From Butyrivibrio sp. XPD2006 (GTDB taxonomy: Bacteria; Bacillota; Clostridia; Lachnospirales; Lachnospiraceae), in NCBI RefSeq assembly GCF_000420865.1, contig NZ_ATVT01000008.1:110334-174333 (forward strand): a stretch of 64,000 nt of DNA, read 5' to 3'. The notes under the pieces were generated by a model. The model was given only the letters and a program-made list of their open reading frames with translations, did no database searches and had not been told where the DNA came from. This document shows positions 32,923-43,303 of this stretch, piece after piece (position 1 is the stretch's first letter; each line of letters opens with the position of its first letter). A program made the position numbers and the translations under genes.

Positions 32923-35253
32923 ATGAAAAGGGATACTTTGAAAAGGATTTTTGCTGCAGGTATATCAGCAGTCCTTGTGTTTAGCATGACAGCCTGTGCC
33001 GGTAACAATGCACCTGAACCGGCGGCTACAGAGGAATCGTCACAGCAGGAAGTTCAGGAAGCTGTTGAGGAACAGCCGGCTGAAGATAGAACACAGGAGT
33101 CTGAAGAAGCTAAAGAGACTCAGGAACCTGAAAAAGAAGCGGAACCAATTGAACTTACAGGCGAGAACATGCTGGATAACGGCGACTTCTCAAATGGAGT
33201 GGATCCATGGATGACTTTCTGTCAGGACGGTCTGTGCGAGCTTTCTACTACAGGCGATGGTGAACTTGATGTTGATATCAAAAGCCTTGGAACCGTAGCG
33301 CATGGCGTTCAGCTTTATCATGACGGCTTTTCGCTGGATGAAGGCTGTGTTTACAAGCTGTCTTTTGACGCATATACAGATATAGACAGCAAAATTCTTG
33401 AAATCAGATTTCAGTTAAACGGCGGTGACTATCATGCATATTTTGAGAATCACCAGGAAATCGGAAAAGAGAAACAGACATACGAATACACTTTTACAAT
33501 GACTGAAACCGGAGATCCTGCTCCGAGATTTTGTATAAATATGGGTGTTGTGGATGATACAGATCCCAAGACACCTGAGCATCACGTATATCTTGATAAT
33601 TTCGATCTTACCCTGATAGATGCAACTAACAGAGTTGCAAGCAGTGGAGGAAATGATATGCCTGATATTGCAGTAAATCAAATAGGATATCTTCCCGGAG
33701 CTTATAAGAGCGCAACACTTAAAGGTTCTACTCTTGGAAAGACTGCCGTTCTTATCAAGGAAGATACCGGTGAAACCGTATTTGAGAAGGATATCAATAA
33801 CAGCATTGATGATCCTGATACCGGTGAAAAAGAAGCTATATTCAATTTCTCGGACATCACGGATGAGGGAATGTATCACATTGAAGCAGGAGATGTTGTG
33901 TCTCATTCATTCAAGATATCTGATGATGTTTATGAAGATGCTTTAAAGGCTTCAATCAAAATGCTTTATTATCAGAGATGCGGCACAGAACTTACTGCTG
34001 ATCTTGCCGGTGAATTTGCTCATGCTGTTTGCCACTCGGATTTGGCGGTTTTGTATGAAGATAATTCAAAAAAGCTTGATGTTTCAGGCGGATGGCATGA
34101 CGCAGGAGATTATGGAAGATATTCAGTGGCAGGAGCTAAGGCTGTTGCAGATCTTCTTCTTGCTTATGAGAACTATCCGGATGTATTTGACGATGCTTTG
34201 GGAATTCCTGAGAGCGGAAACGGAATCCCGGATATCCTCGATGAAGCAAAATATGAACTTGACTGGCTCTTTAAGATGCAGAGAGATGACGGCGGTGTTT
34301 ATCATAAGGTAACATGCAGAAACTTCCCCGGAGAGATTATGCCTGAGGAAGAGACGGACGAACTTGTGATCATGCCTGTGACAACAACTTCAACTGCTGA
34401 TTTTGCCGGTGTTATGGCGATGGCTTATCGCGTATATGCTGATATCGATCAGGATTATTCAAATAAATGTCTTGATGCAGCCAAAAAGGCTGCTGAGTAT
34501 ATTGAAAAGACTCCGCGAGACAAGGTCGGTTATAAGAATCCTGAAGATATTGCAACAGGCGAATACGAAGATGTTTATGATGTTGACGAAAGATTCTGGG
34601 CATATGCAGAGCTCTTTAAGACAACAGGAGATAAGTCTTACGAGGAACTGCTAAAGAACGAGCTTCCTGATAACGGATATTCTCTCGGATGGCAAGGCGT
34701 AGCCGGTTATGGTGCTTATGCATATCTTACATCCGAAGGTGCAGATGCTGAATTGACTAAGCTTGTAAAAGACGAAGCTGACAAAATGGGTAAGAGTATA
34801 GTATCCAATGCTGCCAAGTATTCTTATGGTTCATCTATTGTAGGAGCTTACCCATGGGGAAGCAATCTTACTATAGCCAATAACGGTCAGTATATGCTCA
34901 TGATGAAAGACCTTATTGATACCTACAACAAGAATGTTGCAGATATGCAGCTCAATTATCTCTTTGGAAACAATGCTACAGGATACTGCTTCTTTACAGG
35001 ATTCGGAACTATTTATTCGGATCATCCTCATCACAGACCTTCCCAGGCTAAAGGAGTTACTGTCCCGGGAATGCTGGTTGGAGGACCAAACAGCGGACTT
35101 AACGATCCGTATGTTCAGAATGTATTAAAGGGTACTGCAAGTGCAAAGTGCTATGCAGACAATGCACAGAGTTACTCAACAAATGAAATAACAATTTACT
35201 GGAATTCACCTCTTATCTATCTTCTTGCAGGTGAAATTGCAGAAACTAAATAA
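32923..35253 (+). CDS. Surface lipoprotein GH9 endoglucanase with CBM4/9-like and Ig-like domains
   Basis: A 776-residue enzyme. Its lipoprotein signal ends at Cys25 (SMTAC). An acidic linker (about 30-80) leads to a CBM4/9-like module (about 82-235), then a CelD-type Ig-like domain starting IAVNQIGYLPG (about 249-335), then the GH9 barrel. Catalytic motifs are GWHDAGDYGRY (near 390-402), holding the two catalytic-base aspartates, the HPHHRPS active-site segment (about 705), and STNEITIYWNSP near 753, holding the proton-donor Glu. The domain order matches Theme C/D endoglucanases such as CelD and CbhA. It would cut cellulose or mixed-link beta-glucan at the cell surface, complementing the GH16 enzyme. 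The ribosome binding site is GGGAGAG. Confidence 0.92.
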   Translation: MKRDTLKRIFAAGISAVLVFSMTACAGNNAPEPAATEESSQQEVQEAVEEQPAEDRTQESEEAKETQEPEKEAEPIELTGENMLDNGDFSNGVDPWMTFCQDGLCELSTTGDGELDVDIKSLGTVAHGVQLYHDGFSLDEGCVYKLSFDAYTDIDSKILEIRFQLNGGDYHAYFENHQEIGKEKQTYEYTFTMTETGDPAPRFCINMGVVDDTDPKTPEHHVYLDNFDLTLIDATNRVASSGGNDMPDIAVNQIGYLPGAYKSATLKGSTLGKTAVLIKEDTGETVFEKDINNSIDDPDTGEKEAIFNFSDITDEGMYHIEAGDVVSHSFKISDDVYEDALKASIKMLYYQRCGTELTADLAGEFAHAVCHSDLAVLYEDNSKKLDVSGGWHDAGDYGRYSVAGAKAVADLLLAYENYPDVFDDALGIPESGNGIPDILDEAKYELDWLFKMQRDDGGVYHKVTCRNFPGEIMPEEETDELVIMPVTTTSTADFAGVMAMAYRVYADIDQDYSNKCLDAAKKAAEYIEKTPRDKVGYKNPEDIATGEYEDVYDVDERFWAYAELFKTTGDKSYEELLKNELPDNGYSLGWQGVAGYGAYAYLTSEGADAELTKLVKDEADKMGKSIVSNAAKYSYGSSIVGAYPWGSNLTIANNGQYMLMMKDLIDTYNKNVADMQLNYLFGNNATGYCFFTGFGTIYSDHPHHRPSQAKGVTVPGMLVGGPNSGLNDPYVQNVLKGTASAKCYADNAQSYSTNEITIYWNSPLIYLLAGEIAETK

Positions 35254-35288
35254 TTATAAAAAAATAAATCTTATGTGGGGTTAGGGTT

Positions 35289-37769
35289 ATGGAAGAAAAA
35301 GAAAAAGCTGGTAACAGCTTTATGCTTAAGATTTGCGCTTTTATCGTTGATAAACGCAATCTGTTTTTCCTTATTTATGCAATTTTAGGTATTTTTGCAT
35401 TTGTGGCCAGCAAATGGGTAAGCGTAGAAAACGATCTTGCTTTTTATCTGCCAGGTACAACCGAAACAAGACAGGGACTTGATCTTATGGAGGAACAGTT
35501 TACCACCTACGGCACTGCAAAAGTGATGGTGGCAAACATCTCCTATGATCAGGCTCTTGAAATACAGAAACAGGTTGAAGACATTGAGGGTGTGTTTTCT
35601 GCCGATGTTGATGATTCTAAAGACCATTACAACAATGGTTCAGCTCTTTTTAATATAACCTTCGACTATGACCAAAAAGATGAGCAGGCTCTGGTTGCTC
35701 TTGATAAGGTAAAAGAGTATTTTGAGCCTTATGACACATATCTGTCTACGGAACTCGGCGATGTACACTCAGCTCTTATCGAAAAAGAGATGAGTGTCAT
35801 TACGGTTCTTGTTGTCTTTGTAGTACTTGCTGTACTTCTTTTTACCTGCGAAGCATATGCAGAGATACCCGTACTTCTCATTACTTTTGGAAGCGCAGCA
35901 CTGGTTCAGATGGGAACGAATTTCTTCCTTGGAACCATTTCTTTTGTATCTGATTCTGTAACTATAGTATTGCAGCTGGCACTGTCTGTTGACTATGCAA
36001 TTATTTACCTTAACAGATACAAAGAAGAACTGTCTAAAAATCTTCCCTACAGAGAAGCAACAGTTATTGCACTTACAAAATCCATTCCTGAGATTACAGG
36101 AAGTTCGCTTACCACAATAGGTGGTCTTGTTGCCATGCTCTTTATGCAGTTTGGCATCGGCGTTGATCTGGGTATTGTGCTTATTAAGGCTATTATTCTC
36201 AGTCTTATGTCGGTATTTCTTTTGATGCCCGGTCTTATCATGGTATTTTCCAAGCTTATGGAGAAGACCAAGCATAGGAACTTTGTACCTCCGATTCCTT
36301 TCGTAGGCAAATTTGCTTATTCATCAAGATATATTGTTGCCCCTTTGTTTGTAGTGGTAATCATCATCGCTAATATCGTTTCTTCAAAAACACCGTATGT
36401 TTACGGATATACCAAGATCCATCCGCCGCTTACCAATGAAGTACAAGTAGCGCAGAATCTTCAGGATGAAAACTTCCCTACAGATCCTATGGTTGCTCTT
36501 GTATTTCCATCGGGAGATTATGAAAAAGAGAAAAAACTTATCGATGAGCTTTTGACTTATGATGAAGTATCTTCCATAACAGGCCTTGCCAATACAGAGG
36601 CTATCGGTGGATATACACTTACAGACAAGCTTTCACCAAGACAATTCTCTGAGCTCCTTGATATAGACTACGAAATAGCAGAGCTTGTATATGCAGCATA
36701 TGCTGTTAATGACAAAGATTATGCTAAGGCTGTCAACGGACTTGCCAATTACAAAGTACCTCTTATTGATATGTTTATGTTTGTGTACCAAGAAGTTGAG
36801 GAGGGCTATGTAACCCTTGATGATGAGCTTATGCAGAAGCTTGAAGATGCAAACAGGATGATGAATTTTGCCAAGAAACAGCTTCAGGGTCCTGATTACT
36901 CAAGAATTCTCGTTTATATGAACCTTCCCGAAGAATCGGACGAGTCTTTTGAATTTATACAGTGGCTTCACAAGATTACGGAGAAATACTACGACGAAGA
37001 TAAGATCTATGTAGTAGGTAATACAGTAAGTGAGTACGATCTTTTGAAGTGTAATGCAAGGGATACCAAAGTTACATCTGTAATGTCGGTACTTGCAGTA
37101 CTTGTAGTGCTCTTGTTTACATTTAAATCAGCAGGTATGCCGGTTCTTCTTATTGCTGTTATTCAGGGATGTATCTGGATCAATTTCTCATTCCCTGCAA
37201 TTCAGCATGAGAATCTTTTCTTCCTTGGTTATCTTATCGTTAGTTCTATCCAGATGGGTGCCAATATTGATTATGCGATCGTTATTGCAGGAAGATATAC
37301 TGAGCTGCGTGAGAGAATGGGTAAAAGAGATGCCATCATTGATACAATGAATCTTTCGTTCCCGACAATCATCACATCAGGTACGATGATGGCTGTTGCA
37401 GGTATTCTCATAGGTAAGATGACATCTGATGCCGTAATTTACGGAATTGGAAAGTGCCTCGGAAGAGGAACAATTATTTCCATTATTGTCACAATGTTTG
37501 TTCTTCCTCAGATTCTGCTTGTTGGTGATAAGGTTATTGAACTTACGGCATTTGTAATGAACATGCCTCTTCAGAACAGACAGGTTGCAGGTGCTATGAG
37601 GATTGACGGAGTTGTAAGAGGACATATCGACGGAACCATAAACGGTGTCGTACATGCTGTTGTTAAAGGCAATGTCAGCGCTTATATCGAAAATGGAGAC
37701 GTCAAGATGATTGATGAGAATAATGAAGAGGAAACCGCCCCGAACGGTCCGGAAGGGGAGGGCATTTGA
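35289..37769 (+). CDS. MMPL/RND-superfamily transporter
   Basis: An 826-residue membrane protein with two repeats of one helix, a large external loop, and five clustered helices, the MMPL/RND plan. The paired transmembrane motifs LSVDYAIIYLNRYKEE (about 235-250) and ANIDYAIVIAGRYTE (about 658-672) hold the Asp-Tyr pairs used for proton coupling. The cytoplasmic tail carries beta-like Asp/Val repeats (RIDGVVRGHIDGTINGVV). The next gene starts two bases after its stop and encodes a large GLUG surface protein with one membrane helix. Bacterial MMPL proteins often export lipids or partner with YhgE/Pip-like proteins; the substrate here is unknown. Confidence 0.9.
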   Translation: MEEKEKAGNSFMLKICAFIVDKRNLFFLIYAILGIFAFVASKWVSVENDLAFYLPGTTETRQGLDLMEEQFTTYGTAKVMVANISYDQALEIQKQVEDIEGVFSADVDDSKDHYNNGSALFNITFDYDQKDEQALVALDKVKEYFEPYDTYLSTELGDVHSALIEKEMSVITVLVVFVVLAVLLFTCEAYAEIPVLLITFGSAALVQMGTNFFLGTISFVSDSVTIVLQLALSVDYAIIYLNRYKEELSKNLPYREATVIALTKSIPEITGSSLTTIGGLVAMLFMQFGIGVDLGIVLIKAIILSLMSVFLLMPGLIMVFSKLMEKTKHRNFVPPIPFVGKFAYSSRYIVAPLFVVVIIIANIVSSKTPYVYGYTKIHPPLTNEVQVAQNLQDENFPTDPMVALVFPSGDYEKEKKLIDELLTYDEVSSITGLANTEAIGGYTLTDKLSPRQFSELLDIDYEIAELVYAAYAVNDKDYAKAVNGLANYKVPLIDMFMFVYQEVEEGYVTLDDELMQKLEDANRMMNFAKKQLQGPDYSRILVYMNLPEESDESFEFIQWLHKITEKYYDEDKIYVVGNTVSEYDLLKCNARDTKVTSVMSVLAVLVVLLFTFKSAGMPVLLIAVIQGCIWINFSFPAIQHENLFFLGYLIVSSIQMGANIDYAIVIAGRYTELRERMGKRDAIIDTMNLSFPTIITSGTMMAVAGILIGKMTSDAVIYGIGKCLGRGTIISIIVTMFVLPQILLVGDKVIELTAFVMNMPLQNRQVAGAMRIDGVVRGHIDGTINGVVHAVVKGNVSAYIENGDVKMIDENNEEETAPNGPEGEGI

Positions 37770-37770
37770 A

Positions 37771-40700
37771 ATGAAAAAGAAATTAATTGCTTCGCTTTTA
37801 GCTTTAGCTTTGTTTACCACTTCAGGACTTGTTGTATTTGCTGAAAACGAACCTGAAAATGCTGAAACAACAGATCAGGATGTAATAACTACAGGAACAC
37901 AGGAACGGGCACAGGAGAATAAGGTAGATGTAGATGCGGATATTGAAGATGATATCGCAGCTTCTGTACCCGAGGAGATTGAAACTGTTAAAATCTCCAC
38001 AGCTGATGAATTTCTTGAATTCGTCAATAATTGCAAGCTTAATACCTGGTCGGACAATAAAAAAGTTCTGCTGACGGATGATATTTCTTTAGTTGGAAAA
38101 GAGTTTTATGGAATACCGGACTTTGGCGGTGTTTTTGACGGTCAGGGTCATACAATTTCAGAAGTGAATATTTCAAAAGGCCAGTCATATATCGGCATGT
38201 TTATTCACGTTGAAAAAAATGCTGTCATTCAGAATCTGAATGTATCAGGCAGTGTTATACCTTCCGGAAGCCCTGTTATAGTCGGTGGAATAGCCGGTGA
38301 AAACTATGGAACAATCAGGGAATGCTCTTTCAAAGGTGTTATTAAGGGTAACGACTACATTGGCGGAATCGTAGGAATGAACCAGCTTTCAGGAAATGTT
38401 TCTTTCTGTACATCTGAAGGCTTTATAAGTGGTACTCATTTTACCGGCGGAATTTGTGGCGAAAACATGGGCAATATCGCAAATTGCCGTAATGAAGCCA
38501 TGGTAAACACAACAAATACCGATACCGAGATCACTGTTGATTCTATGGAAAGTCTCAATAAAGTACTTAATCTTATCAAGAACGGAATCAACAAAGAAGA
38601 CGATGAGGCTAATTCAGATGTGACAGTATCCGATACAGGCGGTATTGCGGGTCTTTCAATAGGCATTATTTCCAGATGCATAAACAATGGTGAGATTGGA
38701 TATGAACACGTTGGATATAACGTTGGAGGTATAGCAGGTAGACAATCCGGCTATTTGTTAGGCTGTTCCAATAACGGCAAGATTAAGGGAAGAAAAGATG
38801 TCGGTGGTATAGTAGGTCAGGCTGAGCCTTATATTCAGATTGACCTTGCATCAGATATTGCATATCAGCTTTCTGAAGCTATTGCCAAGCTTCATGATAC
38901 CGTGTCAGCGACACTGGCAGATACCAAGAATCAGTCTGATGTTGTATCTGCAAGGCTTTCTGTTATACAGAAATTCACCGGACAGGCAGTAGAAGATACA
39001 AGATATCTTGCAAACGGTACGATCAATTATGCCAATGATATTTCGAGTGCAACAAATGAAGCATTTTCAAGAGTTGAGTATGTAATGGATGAGTCCTCTA
39101 AAGACGGAGGTCCTATTGATAATCTTTCCAGTGCTGCCGGTAATACCAAAAAGGCAAATGAAGACCTCAGAAAGGCCGTTGGAGATCTTGATATTGAAAG
39201 CTATATAAAAAGTGATGATGAGAGACAGCAGTATGAAACTGCCAAATCCGGTATTGCTGCAGGAACCGAGATTTATGAGAGAAGCTATAATAATTCGTAT
39301 AAAGTTTACTATAATCTTTATGTAAAAAACCATAGAGATAACAGTGATTACAACAAAGAAGACGGTGGCACCAAGAGTGCAGATATTCTATACTACAATG
39401 TAAACGATGTTCTTGTTGATGATAGTAGCTGGCCTATTGATTCGGATCCTTCAGATTCAAGAGTTACAGAGATCATTGAATCAGGAGAAGGAGCTTTTAC
39501 CGCCGGTTCATGGAAACATAGTGACGGTACTGCATTTCCTGCAACTGATTCCACTAACGACAGTTCATTAAGCTCGAAAGCAACTAAAAAAGCACAGCAG
39601 GATGCAAATCAGTATGCAAGAAGAACATATGTTAACCCTGTAACAGGTTCAACAAATTATGAAAAAGATATGCAGACTCAGGCTCAGGTACTGGCACAGA
39701 TTTACTCAAATCATGCCGGTGAGATGCATGAGGCTACGCGTACAGATGCTCAGTCTGCAGTCGCTAATTTCGATGCAGCCTCTGAAAACCTGCAAACTGC
39801 CGGAGAGCAGACAAAATCAATAATCAGCGATATTGCCGGAAGGGATGATATAAGATTCCCAAGACTTGATGATGAGTACAGAGCCCATACCAACAGTCTT
39901 GCTGACAATATGGCAGCAATGAATGACAACTTTGGACTTTTGAATTCGGAGATGAATAATGCCACAGGCGTTATCGTGGGTGACCTCCAGGCTGTAAATG
40001 ATCAGTTCAACAATATTCTTAATCTTTATACAGATGCGCTGGACGGTGTTCTGGACAAAGATTATACAACTATGTATTCAGATGAATCATACAAAGAAGC
40101 TGCATACACAACTGATGCAACTGTAGATTCGTGCTTCAACTTCGGAAAATGTGAAGGTGACATTGACATATCCGGTATTGCCGGAACAATGGCAATTGAA
40201 TACGAGTTTGATAAAGAAAGTGATATTACCGGTATTAAAGATGCCAGTCTTAATTCGTCTTATATTACCAAATGTGTTCTCAGAAACAACAGGAACTACG
40301 GGAATATAGAGAGCCAGAAGGACTATGCGGGAGGTGTGTGCGGCCTTCAGGAGATGGGTACCATTCTTAACTGTGGAAGCTACGCCAAGATAGAGTCAAC
40401 AGACGGAAATTATGTCGGCGGTGTTGCCGGATCATCAGTATCTTACATAATACAGTCTTACGCAAAAGGTGAACTTGATGGAAATACCTATGTCGGTGGT
40501 ATTACCGGTGATGGTATGCACATCAAAGACTGCCTTACACTTGTAAGCGTTAATAGGGCAGAAAACTGGTATGGAGCAATATCCGGTCACATAGCGGAAA
40601 ATGGTGAAGTAAGAAACAACTATTTTGTAAGTGACGAACTTGCAGGAATAGACAGAGTCAGCTATGCGCTGAAGGCAGAACCCATAAGCTATGCGGCTGT

Positions 40701-41838
40701 TCAAAAGAACGAAGTATTTGAAGAGATTCAACAGGATACTGACGAGAGTGAGAAAAAACTTGAAGTTGTTCCACTGAGTACCGGAAATGATGAAGAGATA
40801 GAAAATGAAGTAAGTTACAGAGATCTGCCTTATGAGTTTTCAAATATCACAGTAAACTTTATTCTGGAAGATGAAGATATTGATGGCGGAAGCGAAAATA
40901 TCGACAGAATGAACAAGAAGTACGGTGAGAGCTTAAAGCCGGAAGAATATCCTGATGTTCCTGAAAAAGAAGGATATTATGTGGAATGGGATATTCCGGA
41001 AGTCGACAGGCTTGTCTGTGATACTACAGCAACTGCTACATACAAGCTTTATCGCACAACCATAGCAATTGATGATTCTGAGGATCGTCATCAATCGATT
41101 CTCCTTGTAGATGGTAATTTTAAGGATGATGATAAGCTTGAGGCCGTCAGGACAGTAAAATACAGTCCCGAAAACAGCAACAGTCTGGAAGATATGGAAG
41201 TAATCGAACTTAGTATTCCTGATGACGGACAAGCTGTTCACCGGATTCGTTTCAGACCTGACAGCGGTTACAACGGATTTGTAAATTTCTTCTCTAAAAT
41301 CACCGGAGCAGGTAATTATGCGCTTTATGAAGTTACTGATAATACCAGAATAGAACTCGAGCCAACAGGCAAGATGGGTGCATATTCCACATATGAACTT
41401 GAAGGAAATACACATACTCTTTCTTATGGAATAAGCAATCCTGATAACATCGGACTTATAATTATTGCAATATTTCTTTTAGCTATTGTCCTGATTATTG
41501 TTATAATAATCATTGTGGTCAATATTATTAAGAGACATGGCGGAAAAGTTCCTAAATTATTCGGCATCTTCGTCATGAAGGTTTCTGACAGATTAGAAAA
41601 CAAGGAATCAATATTCTTTGATGATACTGACCCGGTTCAGGCAAAAGTAAGAGAAAAGATTGTTGAAACTGCGGATGAGATAAAGGAAGAAAAAGAACTC
41701 AAAGAAATTACTGAAGAAATTTCAGAGTATAAAGAGGAGCTTGCAAAAGAAAGAGGTGAAAAAGCTCCAAAGAAGAAAGAGTTTGACAGTAAAAAATACA
41801 AGAAGATCCGTCGTAAAAACAAGAAAAACAAAAAGTAA
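37771..41838 (+). CDS. Very large GLUG-repeat surface protein partnering the MMPL transporter
   Basis: A 1355-residue exported protein. The signal peptide is at about 1-25. GLUG-like beta repeats (GGIAGENYGTI, GGIVGMNQL, GGICGENMGNI, GGIAGRQSG, GGIVGQAE) fill about 130-360. A long, mostly helical section (about 365-800) with weak coiled-coil character follows, then more GLUG repeats (about 810-950), acidic beta-rich regions, a single membrane helix at about 1226-1258 and a 97-residue cytoplasmic tail ending in a Lys/Arg-rich run. I chose ATG 37771 with GGGGAGG before it; it is two bases after the MMPL stop. The layout (external helical section, membrane anchor, MMPL neighbour) recalls YhgE/Pip-type partners of MMPL transporters, but the GLUG content is different. 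Function is not known. Confidence 0.8.
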   Translation: MKKKLIASLLALALFTTSGLVVFAENEPENAETTDQDVITTGTQERAQENKVDVDADIEDDIAASVPEEIETVKISTADEFLEFVNNCKLNTWSDNKKVLLTDDISLVGKEFYGIPDFGGVFDGQGHTISEVNISKGQSYIGMFIHVEKNAVIQNLNVSGSVIPSGSPVIVGGIAGENYGTIRECSFKGVIKGNDYIGGIVGMNQLSGNVSFCTSEGFISGTHFTGGICGENMGNIANCRNEAMVNTTNTDTEITVDSMESLNKVLNLIKNGINKEDDEANSDVTVSDTGGIAGLSIGIISRCINNGEIGYEHVGYNVGGIAGRQSGYLLGCSNNGKIKGRKDVGGIVGQAEPYIQIDLASDIAYQLSEAIAKLHDTVSATLADTKNQSDVVSARLSVIQKFTGQAVEDTRYLANGTINYANDISSATNEAFSRVEYVMDESSKDGGPIDNLSSAAGNTKKANEDLRKAVGDLDIESYIKSDDERQQYETAKSGIAAGTEIYERSYNNSYKVYYNLYVKNHRDNSDYNKEDGGTKSADILYYNVNDVLVDDSSWPIDSDPSDSRVTEIIESGEGAFTAGSWKHSDGTAFPATDSTNDSSLSSKATKKAQQDANQYARRTYVNPVTGSTNYEKDMQTQAQVLAQIYSNHAGEMHEATRTDAQSAVANFDAASENLQTAGEQTKSIISDIAGRDDIRFPRLDDEYRAHTNSLADNMAAMNDNFGLLNSEMNNATGVIVGDLQAVNDQFNNILNLYTDALDGVLDKDYTTMYSDESYKEAAYTTDATVDSCFNFGKCEGDIDISGIAGTMAIEYEFDKESDITGIKDASLNSSYITKCVLRNNRNYGNIESQKDYAGGVCGLQEMGTILNCGSYAKIESTDGNYVGGVAGSSVSYIIQSYAKGELDGNTYVGGITGDGMHIKDCLTLVSVNRAENWYGAISGHIAENGEVRNNYFVSDELAGIDRVSYALKAEPISYAAVQKNEVFEEIQQDTDESEKKLEVVPLSTGNDEEIENEVSYRDLPYEFSNITVNFILEDEDIDGGSENIDRMNKKYGESLKPEEYPDVPEKEGYYVEWDIPEVDRLVCDTTATATYKLYRTTIAIDDSEDRHQSILLVDGNFKDDDKLEAVRTVKYSPENSNSLEDMEVIELSIPDDGQAVHRIRFRPDSGYNGFVNFFSKITGAGNYALYEVTDNTRIELEPTGKMGAYSTYELEGNTHTLSYGISNPDNIGLIIIAIFLLAIVLIIVIIIIVVNIIKRHGGKVPKLFGIFVMKVSDRLENKESIFFDDTDPVQAKVREKIVETADEIKEEKELKEITEEISEYKEELAKERGEKAPKKKEFDSKKYKKIRRKNKKNKK

Positions 41839-41868
41839 TAAAGCTTTAAGTCAGGGAGAAGATTTTCC

Positions 41869-42552
41869 ATGAAAGAAATGCTAAATGAACTGTTGATGGC
41901 AGATAAGACGCTGATCCATGTACCGTTTGGAAACGGCTTTTTTGACATCTACAAATCGGTGGTGGTGTCCTGGATAGTATTGGCAGTCCTTATCACGCTG
42001 ATACTAGTACTGACCAGTAACCTCAAGGTACATAACATATCAAAGAGACAGGCAGCTGTAGAAGCTTCCGTTCTTTGGATCAGAAAAGTTGTCGGAGAAC
42101 TGCTTGGTGAAGAGGCAATGGCTTACTGTCCGTATATTGTGACTGTGCTGATATTTATTGCTTTTTCAAATATGATAGGTCTCTTTGGACTGGTTCCGCC
42201 AACTATGGATCTTAATGTAACACTGGCACTTTCGCTGATGAGTATTGTGCTTGTGGAGCTGGCAGGAATCATCAAAAAAGGCCCAAAGAAATGGCTTAAG
42301 AGTTTCACAGAGCCTATGGCAGTCATTACATTTATGAATGTTTTGGAGCTGTTTATCAGACCGCTTTCACTTTGCATGCGACTATTCGGTAACATTTTAG
42401 GTGCAACAGTCATCATGGAGCTCATAAAACATGTGGTACCAATAGTATTACCTGCCGCACTGAGCATTTATTTTGATATATTTGACGGTTGTATTCAGGC
42501 TTATGTATTTTGCTTTTTAACATCGTTATATATTAAGGAAGCAGTTGAATAA
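41869..42552 (+). CDS. atpB: ATP synthase Fo subunit a
   Basis: A 227-residue subunit a, the stator half of the ion channel. The conserved helix with LCMRLFGNILGATVIMEL (about 167-184) includes the essential Arg169 that works against the c-ring carboxylate. Five or so membrane helices are visible. First gene of the operon, with a GGGAGAAG ribosome binding site 30 bases after the GLUG gene. No atpI gene precedes it. Confidence 0.95.
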   Translation: MKEMLNELLMADKTLIHVPFGNGFFDIYKSVVVSWIVLAVLITLILVLTSNLKVHNISKRQAAVEASVLWIRKVVGELLGEEAMAYCPYIVTVLIFIAFSNMIGLFGLVPPTMDLNVTLALSLMSIVLVELAGIIKKGPKKWLKSFTEPMAVITFMNVLELFIRPLSLCMRLFGNILGATVIMELIKHVVPIVLPAALSIYFDIFDGCIQAYVFCFLTSLYIKEAVE

Positions 42553-42567
42553 AAGGAGGATATAAAA

Positions 42568-42786
42568 ATGAGTTTAACAGCAATCGGAGCAGCTATCGCT
42601 GCATTCACAGGTATCGGAGCAGGAATCGGTATAAGCCTTGCAACAGCAAAAGCTACCGATGCAGTTGCAAGACAGCCCGAGGCAGACGGCAAGATCATGA
42701 GACTTCTGATCCTTGGATGTGCTCTGGCTGAGGCAACAGCTATTTATGGTTTCGTAGTAGCGATCATGATCATTCTTTTCTCATAA
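42568..42786 (+). CDS. atpE: ATP synthase Fo subunit c
   Basis: A 72-residue two-helix c subunit. Helix 1 has the tightly packed GIGAGIG motif, the loop is ARQPEA, and helix 2 has the ion-binding carboxylate in CALAEATAIYG (Glu at about 55). Compared with the sodium-type c subunit of Ilyobacter, the Gln ligand of helix 1 is Ile and the Ser next to the Glu is Ala, so proton coupling is predicted. The ribosome binding site AAAGGAGG is very strong, as expected for the most abundant subunit. Confidence 0.95.
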   Translation: MSLTAIGAAIAAFTGIGAGIGISLATAKATDAVARQPEADGKIMRLLILGCALAEATAIYGFVVAIMIILFS

Positions 42787-42811
42787 AGCTGCATAGTAAA
42801 GGGGAAATAAA

Positions 42812-43303
42812 GTGTTAACTATTAGTGTGTTCAACATATTATTTACAGTAATAAATCTTCTTATATTGCTGTTCTTTGTGAAGAAATTCCTGTTTGACAA
42901 GATAGATGCCATAATCACAAAGAGACAACAGGAGGTTGACGAAGCTACTGAAGCTGCAGATAAGGCTACTCAGGAAGCGAAGGCGGCCAAAAAAGAGTAT
43001 GAAAAGAAGATTGCGCTTGCCGATGAAGAAAAAGAGCAGATTCTCTCTGACATCAAGAAACTCGGATATGAAGAGTACGAGAAGATTGTTATGGATGCCA
43101 GAAAGACCGGCGATAAGATCGTAAAAGAGGCAAGACAAAATGCCAGAGCAGAGGCTGAAAAGGAGAGAGAACTCCATGCTGATGAGCTCAAGGATATGGT
43201 AATTGATGCTGCTGCCAAAATTGCAGCAACCAAGCACAGCTCAGAGGATGACAGCATGCTCTATGACAAATTCATAAATGAGGCAAGGGCTAATAATGGA
43301 TAA
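42812..43303 (+). CDS. atpF: ATP synthase Fo subunit b
   Basis: A 163-residue subunit b: one N-terminal membrane helix (about 5-24), then a long charged helix of the peripheral stalk rich in Lys, Glu and Ala. It starts with GTG after AAAGGGG. The size is ordinary, so it does not carry the delta subunit as the mycobacterial b-delta fusion does. Its end overlaps the start of the alpha gene by a few bases. Confidence 0.93.
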   Translation: MLTISVFNILFTVINLLILLFFVKKFLFDKIDAIITKRQQEVDEATEAADKATQEAKAAKKEYEKKIALADEEKEQILSDIKKLGYEEYEKIVMDARKTGDKIVKEARQNARAEAEKERELHADELKDMVIDAAAKIAATKHSSEDDSMLYDKFINEARANNG

